Assembly: GCA_013396995.1 (NCBI GenBank)
Contig: VWZP01002893.1
Location: forward strand, 62,001 to 126,000
DNA: 64,000 nt
From: Dicaeum eximium
Lineage: Eukaryota; Chordata; Aves; Passeriformes; Dicaeidae
Reading direction: 5' to 3'
Shown here: piece after piece, positions 1-13,300 of the stretch
Layout of the letters: each line of letters begins with the position of its first letter
Numbering within the stretch: position 1 is the stretch's first letter
The notes under the pieces: generated by a model
What the model saw: only the letters and a program-made list of their open reading frames with translations
What the model was told of the DNA's origin: nothing
The model's database searches: none
Program-made: the position numbers and the translations under genes

Positions 1-3000
1 GGTTATTGGATTGTTTGCTTGTTTTTGTTCATTTGTTCTTTTCTTTTAATAAAGTCTCCCTTTAGGTTTTAGGAGAGTTCTACAAGTGCTCATGGAATAG
101 ACAAGACACTTGGTTATCATGCTTACGTGGGCAGATCCTGTTTATGACAGACCAGCAGGAGCCAGCAGCAAACTGTGGGCTGTGCAGATAATTATTACGC
201 CCTCATGATTATAATTTTCATTCAGTTATCAAAATACTTTAGATCATATGGTATCACTTTCTTTTCTAACTAGTTTCATTCCAACTGTCTTGGGTAGGGA
301 GCTGCAGGAGGCAGCATCAAAGGCTTCCTCATGTTTCACATTTATTTTCATGTCTCACAGTTGCAACAACTGTAATCTCAAAACTCTTTCCAAGGTTGGT
401 GACTCAGTTGCCCCTGAGGCAGAGCCAACCTTGGAGCAGAAGACACCACAGCACAGAGAAGCAGCAGCACGCAGCACCATGAGGAGCAAGGACACAGCAT
501 AGCTGACTTTATGCAAGACCAAAAATGAGGAGTTGTCCAGACTGCTGAGAATGCTCCTCACCACGCATCCTGCTGGCACAGCCCAGCTCCTCTCCCCACA
601 GTCAGCTCTCCTGTGGGTGTGCTCATGAGTAACTTGCCCATGGCATCCCCACTCCCCTGATCACTTGTGACACAAGGAGGAAAAGCAGCAGCCTTGTGGC
701 CTTTCACCTCACCATGCCAGGCTGCTGACCTCCTCATGCACATCATGGTTGTTTCACTGGCAGATGTTTCTCTACCATAAACATCTTCTCCCCCTCTGAG
801 ACAAATTTCTTTGTCTGCAAGGCTCCCATTTTGCAGACAAAGAAAATGACATGCTACCCAAGTAGCCTGTGGCAAGGCCAGGCATACATGCAGGTCTCCC
901 ATCTGGTACTTGGGGAAGGCTCTTGAGAAGGTTCACCACAGCTCAGATTCTTCTCCCCAGCTGCCCCAAAGGGGGAACTGCTCTGCTTTCTACACAGATG
1001 AACCACACAGGCCTTGTAGTGGAGAAGCTGAAGCATACCCTTGGCACTGCTGATAGTCCCAGCACAGCAGATGGGGCTGTCCTCGCACCAGAGGCGCTGC
1101 CCAAGCACCCAGGTCCCGAGGGCCAATTCTTGAGGGGTGGTGCCTGCTGCAAGGACACAGCTGGTGGCACGGCACCCATTACCTGAGGACCCTGAGACTT
1201 CAGCTCAGTCATGGGTATGGGAGCAAGGCCCCGACAGAGACTGCATGGAGAGGTGCCCAGAGAGATGAGGACACACATCCACATCCTCGGTGCTCTCTGG
1301 CAATTGCTCCTGCTGGGGCACCTGGTTTCTGTTAACACAGCTGGGCAGTAATACACACAAGCTCCCACTGCATCAGAGGCAGTCGTTGCTAACTTGTTCC
1401 AGCTCTAAACCCCATGTGCTTCAGTAACCATTAACCTGTTCCAGGTAATGATCTGCATTTACTAGTCTGCACACTGTAACCCTCCCACTGCTCCAGCTGC
1501 TGCTTCCTTGCCTGCCACAGCCCAGGCAAAACTGCAGAAGGAAGAAAACCCCAAATATTGCAAAGCAGGTGTAGAACCTGACAGGACCAGACCAACAGCA
1601 GCCTCCCTCTGCCGGCTAGAAGAGGTGGGGAAGGAATGACAGGCAGGAGGGAGTGCAGGGGGCACCTGCTTCCCTTGTCCCACAAAGGGGACACAGGCTG
1701 CCCCTTCATGCAAGCAGTGGGGCAAGGAATGCAGCCAACCAAACAAATGCAAATCCATCAGGGATGATCCCTTCAACAACAGACAAAATGGGCATCTAAG
1801 CCAGACTTGGAGTATCTCCATGCCCTGCACAGGAAGGGATCCAGGCAGGGATGCCTCATCTCATTCTTCTGAAGGGGCAAAGCTGGGATGACTCTGAGCC
1901 AGCAGTCCCTGCCCCAGGTGCTTGGCTGCAGCTCCCCAGCCTGGGGTCAAGCTCCACTCCCCTCCCCAGCCAGCTTTGATTTTAAGGAGCCAGCAGCCTT
2001 AGCCTGTAACAGAACATTCTGTCTCCAGAGGGGAAGGTGTTGGGAACTGCATACATGAAGAAATCTGTACAACACCTTGTTTCCATGGAGGTGCTCATGG
2101 TATGGCACAACGCAGATATAATTCCCTGTGATTTTGGCTGCTGTGGGAACGGCTGCAGGTGAAGGGGAGGGCAGGGAGGACAGCAGAAGGAAGTGCCAAA
2201 GTGTTAAGGAAGAGAGGAGATCCCAGGGAGGCAAAGAGATGTCAATTTTCCACATGGGCACCTCCCACAGCACCTCCAGGCCATCTAGCAAACATTGCCT
2301 CCTCAGGCAGCAGGTACCTGGGGCTCAGCTCCTGGGAAAGAGCCAGGGCTGCCAAGGCTGGGATGGAAGGTGGCTCACCTGAGGCACTGTACCCATGCCA
2401 TGTGCCAGCCTCCTGTTGAGCCCTGCGTGGTGGTGGCTCTCTTGCTTTGGGACATGTTCCCACATGTGCCTTGCAGCCCAAGTCCTGAGTGCTAGATAAG
2501 ACCCTGAAAGACCAGGCCAACCACCAGTTCCTAATCCAAGATAAACCCACACATCACCACCTCTTCCCTGCATGCATGGGTGTTTCCTGGCCATCTGCAG
2601 CCAGGTCTCTACCCTGTGCCTGTCTTGTGGTGCCAGGGGACAGCAGAAGGCAGCAATTTACTGCATTTGGTTCCCTTTGAAGTTGTATCCTTGCCCTAGA
2701 GACTAAACCAACCTGAACCCAAGAGGCATTGGTGCCCTTCATGCCAAGGGCCACCTCAGACTCAGAGGCAGGTAGGTCACCATATTTTTGGTGTCTTATC
2801 TCATAAGTACTGAGATGCAAGTACATCTCAAACAGCTTCTCAGAGGAGCCCCTGGAGTCTCTACATAGAAGGAACATGGAGAAACGGAATTGCTTGGAAG
2901 CAACACCATGCAGGCTGACTTTTATAGCTGGCCACATAAAAGCATCAGGCTGCACAAAGAAGGTTCCTTGCAAAAACATTCTACCAAAACAAACAAACAA

Positions 3001-6000
3001 AAAATAGTCCTTACACTGCACTTTTGCAAGCTTCTGTCTGAAACAAATCCGATTTAACACTGAAATATGCTGCAATCTCTTCCTTGCTCCAGTATATTAT
3101 ACAAAACCTGAGCCTCTGGCTGATAACATTTGCTTTGAAGGAGCAGACAGCACAGGTACACCTTGCTGGCCTGTCTGCAGCTCAGACTCTCCTCAAGCTT
3201 CCCTAAGGGAAGTATGAGGCTTCTTGTTTTGAGGATTATTCTGAGAGGAAGAGTACTTACTGCTACTGTGGACCAATTTTCACTCCCTACCCTAAAGACA
3301 CTGACAAGAGGAAAGCGGGAATTACTCTCTAGCACACTCCCTCTACCACCCCACTGGAAGGATCGTGGCTGGAGGCAGGACGAGTCCCCCAGTTTGACTG
3401 TCTTTGAGGGAAGGGTCTGCACGAGTTGGATAATTCTGGGAACCCAGAGAGAGCGAAGGGCAATACCCTGTGGGGCGATTTATGCCTAATCTCTTCCCCT
3501 TACATGTGCCTTTTACAGGAACCCCTTTGACTGTAACAATGGGAACGCAGCAGACCTATTTGTGCAGTGGAAATGGAAGAAGCCCCCTTGTTGGGCAGCT
3601 TCCCTACACCCGGCTCTCCTTTGTTTCTGCTGCTGTCTCAGCCCCAGGGCGGGAGGGTTTTCAACTGTGTTGACTAAGATAATTTGGCACTTCTCAAAAG
3701 GGAATTTGCTACAAAGGGCGAAGTACCTCCCTGCGCACAAAGAGCCCCTTTCAGAGCGGAAGGATGCTTCAGTGAGCGTTTTGTACCCACAAATCCGACC
3801 TCCGCCAAGGACAAAGCCAGGGACAAGAACGCTTAATTGCTGAAGAAATGAAAAGGTAAAAAGCACATCCTCGGGCAAAATGACTCTGCTACTGACACAG
3901 CCCGCGGTGGCGGCGGGGATGTGGCTGTGCAGGCAGGCAGCACCGAGCCAGCTGCCCGCTGTACGCAGCTGGGCTCTCCCAGGAGGCGGCAGCCCCGCAC
4001 GGCGCTCCCCGCAGGGCACACACGGGTGACAGGCTGGAGATCCACAGCAGGGCAGGACGGGGAAAGGGGAAACTGAGATGCTCTGCTTGGCCAGAGTCCT
4101 AGAGGAGTCAACACGGAGCAGGAGCTGGGGGGAGTTACAGGGCAGGCTCCCGCAGACCTCTGTGCCTGTGCAGCCCATCACCCCTTTGGTGTCCCCAAAC
4201 CAATGTATCTGTATCTAGGCTACCTTAGGGCTCCCAAATGACAGGGCTATCCCGGCTTACAGCCTCCTGACAAACTCCACTCAAACCCAGCTGATATTTC
4301 TTTCCCTTTAACACTTCTGTAATCTAATACAGCCACACCACATCACCTTGGAGCTCCTTCACTCTCTGCCTGCTGGTATCTCCAGCCAGGCATCATATCA
4401 CCACTATACATTTAATTCTTAAATGATTTTTCATCACGGGTAGACCTTCAGTTTTACAAGTAGTTTCCCATCGCTTTTCTCATTGCCTGGTTTAACCAGT
4501 AAATAACGTGTAGTGTTGTTACTTGTCTCCTTATTTCTCAGGGGCCAGGAGCCAGGAGCCAGTCATATCAGGTGCTGCACAAACCCACTGATTTGCAGCC
4601 AACTCAGCCTTTATGCTATGCTTGATATTTCTTTTGTTGCCTTCCATTATCTCTTATCAGCGATGCCAGATTTGCTTTGCTCACAGCCTCAGACGAGGGG
4701 AAATCCAGGAGCAAGTTCCAGCCTGGCTCTGCCCCCTGTCCCAGCCCTGCAGTAACATCTGGGGAGTTTGCTGGCGTCGCTCTTGGGCTCCTCTCTCAAG
4801 AGTGGTTCCCCCTGCAAAAGAGCACCCACCAAGCCCACCAGAGCTGGACTGGCCTGGACCCTCCATAAAACACTTCTGGCTTGTTCTGCCTCACCCAATC
4901 AGCGCCGGGATGCTCCAACACGCCCAGCACCATTCCCGCGGGCACGGTTATTCCTATGCACAACTACTGAAACTCCTGCCTCAGCTCACACTGATTTGAT
5001 CACTCCTAACGTTTACATTTGTAGCACGTTAGTACTGTGGCTGTTTTCTGTTTACCAGAAGAGCACCATATCAGCTGGAAAGAATCCAAACATCTATGAA
5101 CAATGTTCAGAGCCAATATTTTGAAATCCAGTCAGTTTATCAAAACACATTTTTCATTTATACCTCTTGACTTCATAAATAACTAAACCAGCAAGTGATG
5201 TGATGAGCTGTACCTTGTCTGCACAAGGGACACAAGCTTTTCCAAATATTAAGTTACCCAAATCTGAAGAGCCACTTAATGGTCAGTGCTCCATCCTGCC
5301 ACATTTCTGCCCACATCAAAGTACAATGCATCCAACCTGCAAAAGCGCTTCTTAAACCCCTGCTGTAGGCCCTTCTGCTGTTTCTGAGCCCACCTGCCTT
5401 CCCAAACATCACCAACAAACCTCCAAATGAGCAAGTATCTTCTCTTGTTAGATTCAAGTCACAGTTTGGAAAGAAAACTGACTTTCAACTTTTTCATCCT
5501 GTCTTTTCAACTTCTAGTCCAATAGAATGAAGAAATAGCAAAATATTCTCACTATATCCGTTGTTTATGCTGAGCACAGTATAATTTGGGCAAAGCTTTG
5601 CTGATCAGTGTCATTGCTAAGATAATGTAAACCCAAGTACCTGCTCCATTGTTAATGGCTGGAAATACTGGATCCTGACTGAGGCACAGGACTTTGGACA
5701 TACAGATAAGGCTAAGACCCAAAAATAAAGCATGTGTTCCCTACACCCTTCCTACAATAATAATAAGACTTTCTATCTCAAAAAAAATTACTGAAAACTT
5801 ATTTAATTTTTCTAAACTATTTTAGAAGTGCAACTCTAAGGCTCAGCACAGATTACAAATATTCCCATTCAATTCTAACCAAGGAAAAATGTTTGCTTTA
5901 AACAAAGTTATTACATTTTAAAAAGTCCAAGTTATGTAATTATTTAATGGTTTTGACCGTCTATCCGCTCTGCTGTGTCATTTCTGTTTTCTCTTCACAG

Positions 6001-8154
6001 CCCCCTTCGTTCTACCCACATCTGTAGGGCATTACCCATAGTGTAACCAATACCCCAGCTGTGGCTGCCCTGCTGCCATAGAGACAGGACGTATCAGTGC
6101 TGCAACAGGAACCATCTGTATGTGTGACCCAAAATCACTCCGGATTTTTTTTAAGCACCATGCTGCTGCGCTTGTGCTCTCTGCTTTAGTTCAAACAGCG
6201 GGGCATGACTTCTCTGAATTGTCGCCTGCATGCACCAGAAACAGGATTTCATCCCAAAATGCAGCCAGGAGACACATGCCAATACCTACTGCTTCCTCCC
6301 TGCCATGAGAACTGTGCCTGCAGCACTCTGAGGGTGCACCAGCAGACTGCCAGAGAAATCCATTCTTCAGCTTCCTCCTTGCTCCTCACCTCCACCCTCA
6401 AACCTTTGCCTCCTCGCATGTTTGTACTTCTGCAAGAAGCGAAGGTCCCGGGACAGAGGCTGCGCTGTGTAAGTGCCGTGTGTGATCTTTGGCTGGCCGC
6501 ACAACGCTCCCCATTCACAGCCATTCACAAACCGCGACTCACAGCAGCTCACACGCTCTCACACGTATTTTAGATGTCAGATAAAAAGGAGCCTGAGGCT
6601 TCGCTGCAGGGTCCCGTGGTGGGGGCATGCACGACTTCCTAATAGACAGCTTGTCCCTATCCTTGGTCCCTGGCACGGGGCTCCAATGCCTTCCTGGATT
6701 CCAAGTGTAAATACCTACTCCTTCTGCAGCTGGAGTCTGAGGTCACTCTGCCTGACATTTGTCTGGCAATTGCCTACAGCTGAAGTTTCACAGCACCAAC
6801 ATGGTATTACCAGCACTACAGCACATCATCCCCAGCAGCTCTCTTTGCATCTGCTCAGTCCACGCTCCACTCAAAACCATCACCAGGCTTGACTAGTGGT
6901 ACTTGGCTGGATGCAGCCTGTGCCCTCTCTTCCCCTTGGCCAAGCATTCCATGTGGCAGATTCCCTCCTCACACCTGTGCCCTGGACTTCATGCCGGAAT
7001 GGAGTTTAGTGCATCCGACAGGAACTGCCAGCACGACTCCTCCACAGATCAGCCCCTGCTTTGGCATTAACTTGCAATACGGTATATTTCCATCACTTTG
7101 CACCTCCTCTCCCAGTCTGACTGACACTGGAGATCAACTGAGCTGCTCTTGCCCTGTCCTGCTCAAACTCCTCCTATCATCACTTTTCTCCATCATTCCT
7201 TTCACCTACTTTTAGCAGCAGCATTCTTTGAAAAGAGTACTTTTTAAACACAGCTCTGCTGCCTGAATGACTTTTTCTCCAGAGAACAATTTCAAGATGG
7301 AAAACAGCTTGTTTTAACTATCCAATAATCCTCCTTACTACCCGCCCTCCCAGTAGTTTCTTTCCCATTCCATTCCTGTCATCCCCATCAGGTCCCACTG
7401 GTTGGTTCCCAGTCTGACCAGTCCCTCATCGCCTGCTGAAGCTTCCCTTCCAGAATCCGGCACTCAGAGAAGCGAGAGGCGCAGCCCCGGGACATCCCCT
7501 CCTCCCGGCCGAGGGGCTCCCAAGGCCCCTGTCCCGCAGGTTGCCGGGATGAGAAGGGAGCATGGCCGCTCCGGAACGCCCCAGGAGCGTTTCGGCGGGG
7601 AGAAGAGGAGAGATGGTGGCTGAAATCTATCGTGTCTTAGGTTTCTGGTAGAGATTTGCCATTCCTGGCAGGGCACCAACTGCTAATGTGACTGCAGCCG
7701 GACCCCCTCTCCCGCCTGGGATGCTGGCCACCGCAGGCAACCCATCTTCCCGGGCACTGTGTCGCGGCACTCGGCCCCGAACTCAGAAAGCCTGAATGTC
7801 CCCTTTCCTTCAGCCTCTGTGCAGTGCGAAGACCTGAGGCTTCCCGAGAATCCCTAAGGCCGGGAATGGGCTCTGCCCCTCGGCGCGTGAGGAAACAGCC
7901 GATAAGAGGCGGGGGGGCCCTGCTCTCGCCGCTGCTGCTTCTCTCCCCGGAGCTCTGGGGGCCGAGCCGCGGGACACGTGTTGGATGCTGCTCCCGTCCG
8001 AGATGCACAACTACCTCCGAGGGAGCCCCAGTGACCGCCCAGGGGTCCGGCTGCCCCCCTCAGCTTTCCCGGGCACGGGAGGGGGTGCAGAGGCTGAGGG
8101 AGAGCTCGCCCTAGACCCTCCCGGCTCTCCATATTTCCCCAAAGATCGCCCTAC
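1..8154 (-). other. ISM2: Presumed first intron of ISM2 (partial), no exon recognised
   Basis: This stretch lies downstream, on the minus strand, of the donor that closes the presumed ISM2 first coding exon. It should therefore be intron 1, or intron plus exons I cannot recognise. It is of medium GC content, and its open frames (for example 4181-3513 and 3075-2554, minus strand) match no family I know. I looked on the minus strand for the thrombospondin type 1 repeat (tryptophan-serine and cysteine pattern) and the AMOP domain that define isthmins and found neither. I saw no CR1 fragment here. The last 700 bases are the left part of the CpG island. Confidence 0.5.
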
Positions 8155-8295
8155 CTCCGCCAGCTTGGAGCTCCTCTCCTTCGGGGTATTGCTGCGCTGT
8201 TTCCCCCTCACGGGCAGCCCTCTCACCGCAGCCAGGAAAGTTGTCAGGAAGACGAATCCGAGGATGAGCACGACTTTCCCTCTAATCAGAGGCAT
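8155..8295 (-). CDS. ISM2: Isthmin 2, first coding exon (signal peptide)
   Basis: Isthmins are secreted proteins with a signal peptide, a variable linker, a thrombospondin type 1 repeat and a carboxy-terminal AMOP domain. This exon encodes 47 residues from ATG 8295 (purines at -3 and -2). It has a basic start (MPLIRGK), a hydrophobic core VVLILGFVFLTTFLAAV and a likely cleavage after VRG, then a basic, serine-rich segment ending KLAE. A donor follows directly (GAG, then GTAGGG at 8154), closing the exon in phase 0. Human ISM2 as I recall it has a leader followed by a similar RLAEV segment, and it lies next to SPTLC2 on the same strand. The TSR and AMOP exons are not seen, so the name rests on the leader, the splice site and synteny. 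Another secreted protein is possible but less likely. Confidence 0.7.
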
Positions 8296-8404
8296 CTCTC
8301 CCTTCCTCTCTCTGCACCTCGCACGTCCAGGGCAGGCGGTCTGGCAGCACGCCCGCCCTTAATGCTCCAAATCCTGTCCTCCGAGAGGAGCAGTAAAAAC
8401 GTAA

Positions 8405-8466
8405 AATATATATCTATATCATCTATATCTATATCTACATCTATAGCTATATCTATCTACATCTAC
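8405..8466. repeat. TATCTA-type microsatellite upstream of ISM2
   Basis: About 62 bases consist of interrupted TATCTA/CTATAT/CATCTA units, a sudden AT-only patch inside the CpG island. It starts 110 bases upstream of the presumed ISM2 start codon. On the minus strand it contains TATATATTTTA, which could serve as a TATA-like element, although that use is only inferred. Arrays of this kind vary in length between individuals. Confidence 0.85.
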
Positions 8467-9350
8467 CACCGCAGCCGGGAAGTGCGGTGCCCCGCGGGGT
8501 AGGGTCCGCCGGCCCGGGCCACTCCGCTCCCTCTGATCGCTCTTGCAGTTTGCCGAGCACCTTCCGCTGTCGCGGCTCCCCCGGGTCGCCTGCCGGTACT
8601 GATGCTGAAGGATAACTCTGAAAAGCTTCACAAATGTGTGCGGGGAGGGAGAGAGCTTCGGCTCCCCACCTCACTTCCTAATCCTTTCGGCAATCGGATT
8701 TCTTTTCCTCCTCTTCTCCTCCCCTCGCCGAGTCACTCCCCGGTGCCGCCGCGGCTCCGCAGGCAACGCCGGGCACCGGAGGGCGGACGGGAGGCCGCTC
8801 GGCGGGGAGAGGCTCCCGCTCGCCTGACGCACGGTCCAGCTCTTCCCGGGCGACCGCCGCGCCTGCCTGCCCCGGGCACGGCCCCGCCGCGCCCCTGCCC
8901 CGCTCGGAGGCTGCCGGCACTGCCAGACCTCCCCCCTCTCCCTCCGGGCGCTGCCCCCTCCGGAGCGCCGCCGCCCGCCCCGCTCCTCCCCTCCCGGCAG
9001 CTGCATGGCCGGGGCGGCCGCCGCCCCCTCCACCCGGCGGTGCCCGCGGGGCGCTGCCCCTGCGGCGGGGCCGGCCCGGCCCGGCCGCACGAGGCGGAGG
9101 GGATGGAGGCGCCCTCGACGGAGGGGCAGGAGCGGGAACGCGGCCGGGCAGGGGGCTCAGAGCCTCCCGCCGCCCCCCCGGGGAGAAGAACTTGCAAAAG
9201 CCGCCCCTTTTCCCCTGTCCCCGAGCCCCCGGGCTGGGGCCGCTCCGCGGGAAGGGGGGACGGGCCCCCCCCGCGCCGGGGCCGGCCCGCGACAGGCAGA
9301 AACGGGGCTCTATGCTCCCCGGTCAAAGCCCCGGCTGTTCCCGAATTGCG

Positions 9351-10374
9351 GGAGAAAGTTTCTACCACAAAAAAAATTATTTATTCCATGATCTACTGTC
9401 TTCTGCGCCGGCAGCATCTTATTCAGCCCTCAGAGCCTGCTGGAAACATGGAGTGGCTGTTTATTTGGGGTGTACAGAGTATCTTTTCCAGGATTTCCAC
9501 AGGCATTCATGCACCTATGAAGGAAATTAGGGAAAGGACTATGAAAAAAATATTAGGGAAGGACGCTGAAAGCAGGTTTTGCAGCCCACTGAGGAGAAGT
9601 GCCATTGCTGGCATGGTCCCAGAAAGGGAGACATAGAAGGGAAAACCCAACATTTCTACAGCAGCCTTAGCACAAAGCTGCAAATCACCTGGGCCCATTT
9701 GTGTACTCACAGCTAAAATCAGGACCTGCACCTCCTTTTCAAATACCGACATCTGGTTTATGCAGGCTTAGGGCTGAGATGAATGAAAGGAAATGTTTAA
9801 AACAAGACACAAACTGCAAGACAGATGTGAGGTCAAGAATCCCATGCGAGATGGATCGAGAAGACCTTTCAAACATCTCATTAGCGGCACAGCAGCTGAG
9901 AGCAGCCTGACACTCTAACAGCACCCAAGGGTAGCAGCTGAGCTTTCAAGCACAGCAGCTTTTTGGGGCCAGCACCGAGCTCGAGCAGGCACTCATCGTG
10001 GGAGTGCTGCACATCAGGAACAGCAGCTACGACTGCAGGCGTCTTTCCACAACAGAAGCAGCTTTTCTAGACTGCACATCAAAGCTGCTGCTGTACGATG
10101 GACCAGAGACTGCCAAAAACCAGCTTCGCATCCCTCTCGCATGCAAGGTTTCCTGGCTCTGGAGTACAAGGCTAGAGGGGAACAATGATCTGTCTGAGCT
10201 CTCAAACAGGCTATGGTTTTACCCAGTCATTCCAGTATGAAACTCATATGTTGAATTTTTTTGAGGTTTTTATTTTGGGGGTGGGTGGGAGAGAACTCGG
10301 AAGAAAGAGGAAGAGGGTTCAGTCTCCTCAATAGGGAAAAGCCTCATTAAGAAAAAAAGTGCCAAAATAAATGA
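9351..10374. other. Intergenic stretch between the ISM2 promoter and the SPTLC2 3' end
   Basis: This is about 1 kb of medium GC content with no recognisable coding sequence, RNA gene or transposon. It separates the CpG island from the inferred end of the SPTLC2 transcript. A further TTTATT (AATAAA on the minus strand) at 10269-10274 lies just left of the preferred poly(A) signal and could be a later alternative end. Confidence 0.5.
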
Positions 10375-10393
10375 TATAGTGTTTTTTAAAGTC

Positions 10394-10399
10394 TTTATT
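10394..10399 (-). terminator. SPTLC2: Likely SPTLC2 polyadenylation signal
   Basis: The plus strand reads TTTATT, which is AATAAA on the transcribed minus strand. It lies at the far edge of an AT-rich block, with the CpG island of the next gene about 1 kb further on. Cleavage would be expected near 10375-10385. Other AATAAA hexamers occur nearer the stop codon (about 15725, 14214 and 13118) and at 10269-10274, so shorter and slightly longer 3' UTR forms are likely. Without cDNA the choice is inference. Confidence 0.45.
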
Positions 10400-13300
10400 A
10401 TGCAGAACATAGAATATATTTGAATGAATTTTTTTCCCAAGCATTTTTTTTCTCTGGTTTTTTTTTAAAACATGCATTGTTACCTTTTAAAAGCCAATGT
10501 ACCATCAATTTATCTTTTTCCCTGCCCACAGAGTATCCATATCCATGTTAATCACAAGTATAAAAAAAATTAGACATCTGGCATAAAATATTTTGGGGGG
10601 GGCCCATTTAAAAATTTTATCTAAAATGTCTTATCTACAAAAAAATCCAATATATATGTACATTATAGCAACACAGAGGCATAAGAATACAGTGCAATTT
10701 AAGATGAAGTGCTGTGAATAATTCTGCCCAGGGCTTGTGAAATGTGGGCCACCATTGGCTTTGGGGCTGCTAGCCTAAAAGCCTCAGGCTCCAGCATTCC
10801 TCAGTTCTCTCTCAAATGGGTCTGAAGTTAATATTGGGAGGCTAGAGATGCATTAAGCTTAATATACCATTAGGGGGTAGCAGAAATACTGTCTGAATAG
10901 GATGAACTTTGGCCAAAAAAAAAAAAAAGTTTACAAAGGTCAGATGGCTTGGTGCATGTTTCACCTCACTGTGGGTATTTTTGGAACGGCACCAACCCTT
11001 GGCATATTCACATGAGACCTGTTCACCTACCACTGAGGAAATGAATTTGCTAGCTGCCACTGGTTCTGAAGTCCCTGACCATCTCAGTAAGTCCCCACTT
11101 TCAGCAGTCCAGGAACAAGTTACCGATGGAACTACACAGGAACATCAGTGCAGAGAATTGTACTACTTTTGGCTCCCATGTACAGAGAGCTCCTTAAACA
11201 GCTGCTAGCCAGGGTCACACACAAATTGAGTTTTGAACCTCTCCCTCCCAAGAAAACAGCAGTACATACATACAGGTTAACTAAGAGCAGAGTATTCTTC
11301 CATGGGTTCAAACCCACTGCATTCTTCAAGGTCAGTCTTAATTTTAATTCTTCATACCAAGAATCACAGTTTAAGGCCTTCAACACACACCACAGTCATC
11401 ATTTGCTTCACCCAGCCCCTTTTGGGACTATAAGCACAACAGCTCCAATGTCTGCAGCAAATGCTTCTCTTTTTAGTGAAAGGTAAAGCACAACACTTCA
11501 CACACTTTATGTTTGTTGTTTGTGCTCTAGTATTACATCTGAATCCTTGAACAGGTGAACAACTGCAAGGCTGGGAATGTTTACAGGAATACAAAGCCAT
11601 CAGAATGGCATTGGAGATTTTTTTTTTTTCCTTTTAAAACCATGTTCAGGTTACGCAGGTCAAGTGCTTTTCCCAATGAGTGGTCCAATGCCACTTGGGT
11701 GTCAGGTCCAGAACCAAAGCCAACAATGCATCTGCTGAAGCATCATACTAAGCATTCCTGAACAGCTCAGCACTTCACTAGTGCTGAAACAGAACAGACT
11801 GCAGGTGCTTCAAATCTCCATGCAGAAGGTGCCATCCACACAGATCCCAGCATGCTTGACACTTTCATAGGCTGAATATAAACTGTAAAAACAATATATA
11901 TAAACTGTATACCTTCTGACTGAGCATTGTATATTGTGATACATTTCCACAAGTTTCCTTCTCTGTGATGCAGCAAGGGGGCTCATGCCTAGTGCTCCAG
12001 ATCCAGTGCTACAAGGTGCTCTCTTAGATGAAATGAAGAGTCATGCTCATGCTTTCCTCCAACCTCTCCTATGATCTCCGTGAATGGCTAACATGGCTTC
12101 TGAACGAGCAAACAGCTGTAAGCCAAATGCTTTTCAGAGATAAAGAAATCAAAATTTGCACAGAAGGAGTATTTACTTGGCATGGAAAAGTTTTAGAGGA
12201 GTGTCCATTCAGGCACTGAAAGCTGCATTCCTGATTTAGGGACACTTGTTCAAGTACAAATGAAAGATCCCTGTACAGCTGAAAATAAGCGATGATTGAC
12301 TACCCCTTTTCTCCATCTCTGCTCTATCAGTCCTTGATCCACACAGCACAGAACTGCTGATTTTATGGGCACACTTCCCTTGCCTGTTCTTTGTGAAGGT
12401 GCAGCTCTGATAATGAGTACCACAGCTGCACTCTTAGAGGAAACAGCAAGAGGAGGATGATGGATAATGCAATTCCTTCAGATGTTTGGTCAACTCGCTG
12501 CTGAGTCTTTGCCTAAAGCAGAAGCATACTACACCCATAACTCAAGGACCAGAACTGTTCATTAAGGGTGCTACTTAGAAAAGAAAAGATATAGCAACTA
12601 GAGAGTTAAATATACCATATACATACTATACAAAAGTTTGTGTCGTGTAAAAAAACAAAAATGAAGGCCCTGAATATTCTGATACACAAAAAAAAAAGGT
12701 TTCTTCTCTGCCAGAGAACTAAAGAAAAATTATGAATCAGGTTCCTTAAGACAAAGATCTACTTGGGAAAGCCAGTTTCTAACAAGAAGCAGATCTCCCA
12801 CTCTTTGCTGATGCTTGGTAATAGGAGCTTCTCAATTTTCTTATGAGTGAAAGAATATGGCCATTAGCCTTAAAAACAGTAATGGTTCTAAACTCTTCAC
12901 TCTGCTCAACAGAGGCAAAAACTTGCTTGCTTAGCTCTTCAGAGAAGTACTGGGAAGGTAACTATTGTATATTTATGAGTAAGTTTAGCCAATATACAGT
13001 ACTGGGCAAAATCCTTTGTTCAAAAGCAGCCGTCATTTTCTTTTCAATTTTGCATCTCTTAAGAAATACCAGGAGTCATTTTCAATTAGAATGTCTCTGA
13101 AAAGTTGGCAGGGACTGAAGTTTTATTTCTTAAGCAGCTTTTCTTCCTTTGTGATCTCTCAAGATTGGTTCTTTCATTCATTTCTACTGCCAGGAGAAAA
13201 AGGAGACAGATTTCTGGTCAGTACATAAATATCAAAGCAGTAATCCATCCTACACATACTGTGACAGCATATATGCTGTAGCCTTGCCTAGCACAAACTC

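Larger units (their letters stand above)
7450..9350. promoter_or_regulatory. CpG island over the ISM2 first exon
   Basis: The base composition changes sharply from AT-balanced flanks to a GC-rich block full of CpG dinucleotides, densest between about 8650 and 9340 with many GGGCGG/CCGCCC-like Sp1-type boxes. The presumed ISM2 start codon (8295) lies inside it, so it most likely covers that gene's promoter and 5' UTR. Transcription leftward from about 8350-8700 is inferred, not seen. The GC content keeps long frames open on both strands, including one of 344 codons on the plus strand (8602-9636). I attribute these to composition. Confidence 0.8.

Noticed and set aside
1185..1350. Minus-strand segment ending at a CAG/GTAATG donor, tested as an ISM2 exon
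   Set aside because: Several frames are open but none resembles isthmin, and the acceptor is not convincing.
2554..3075. 173-codon minus-strand open frame
   Set aside because: The composition is not protein-like and it shows no similarity to isthmin 2. Such lengths are expected by chance in this medium-GC stretch.
3513..4181. 222-codon minus-strand open frame
   Set aside because: I recognise no family or domain, overlapping frames on both strands are equally open, and there is no isthmin TSR or AMOP pattern.
6721..6780. Possible further ISM2 exon with an LRLQLQK peptide (minus strand), faintly like a leucine/glutamine segment in human ISM2
   Set aside because: The stretch is very short, the acceptor has a poor pyrimidine tract, and the frame runs into a stop with no convincing donor.
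8602..9636. 344-codon plus-strand open frame in the CpG island
   Set aside because: Extreme GC keeps several frames open on both strands. The product is a proline/arginine/glycine-rich low-complexity string with no domain, as expected of CpG island sequence.
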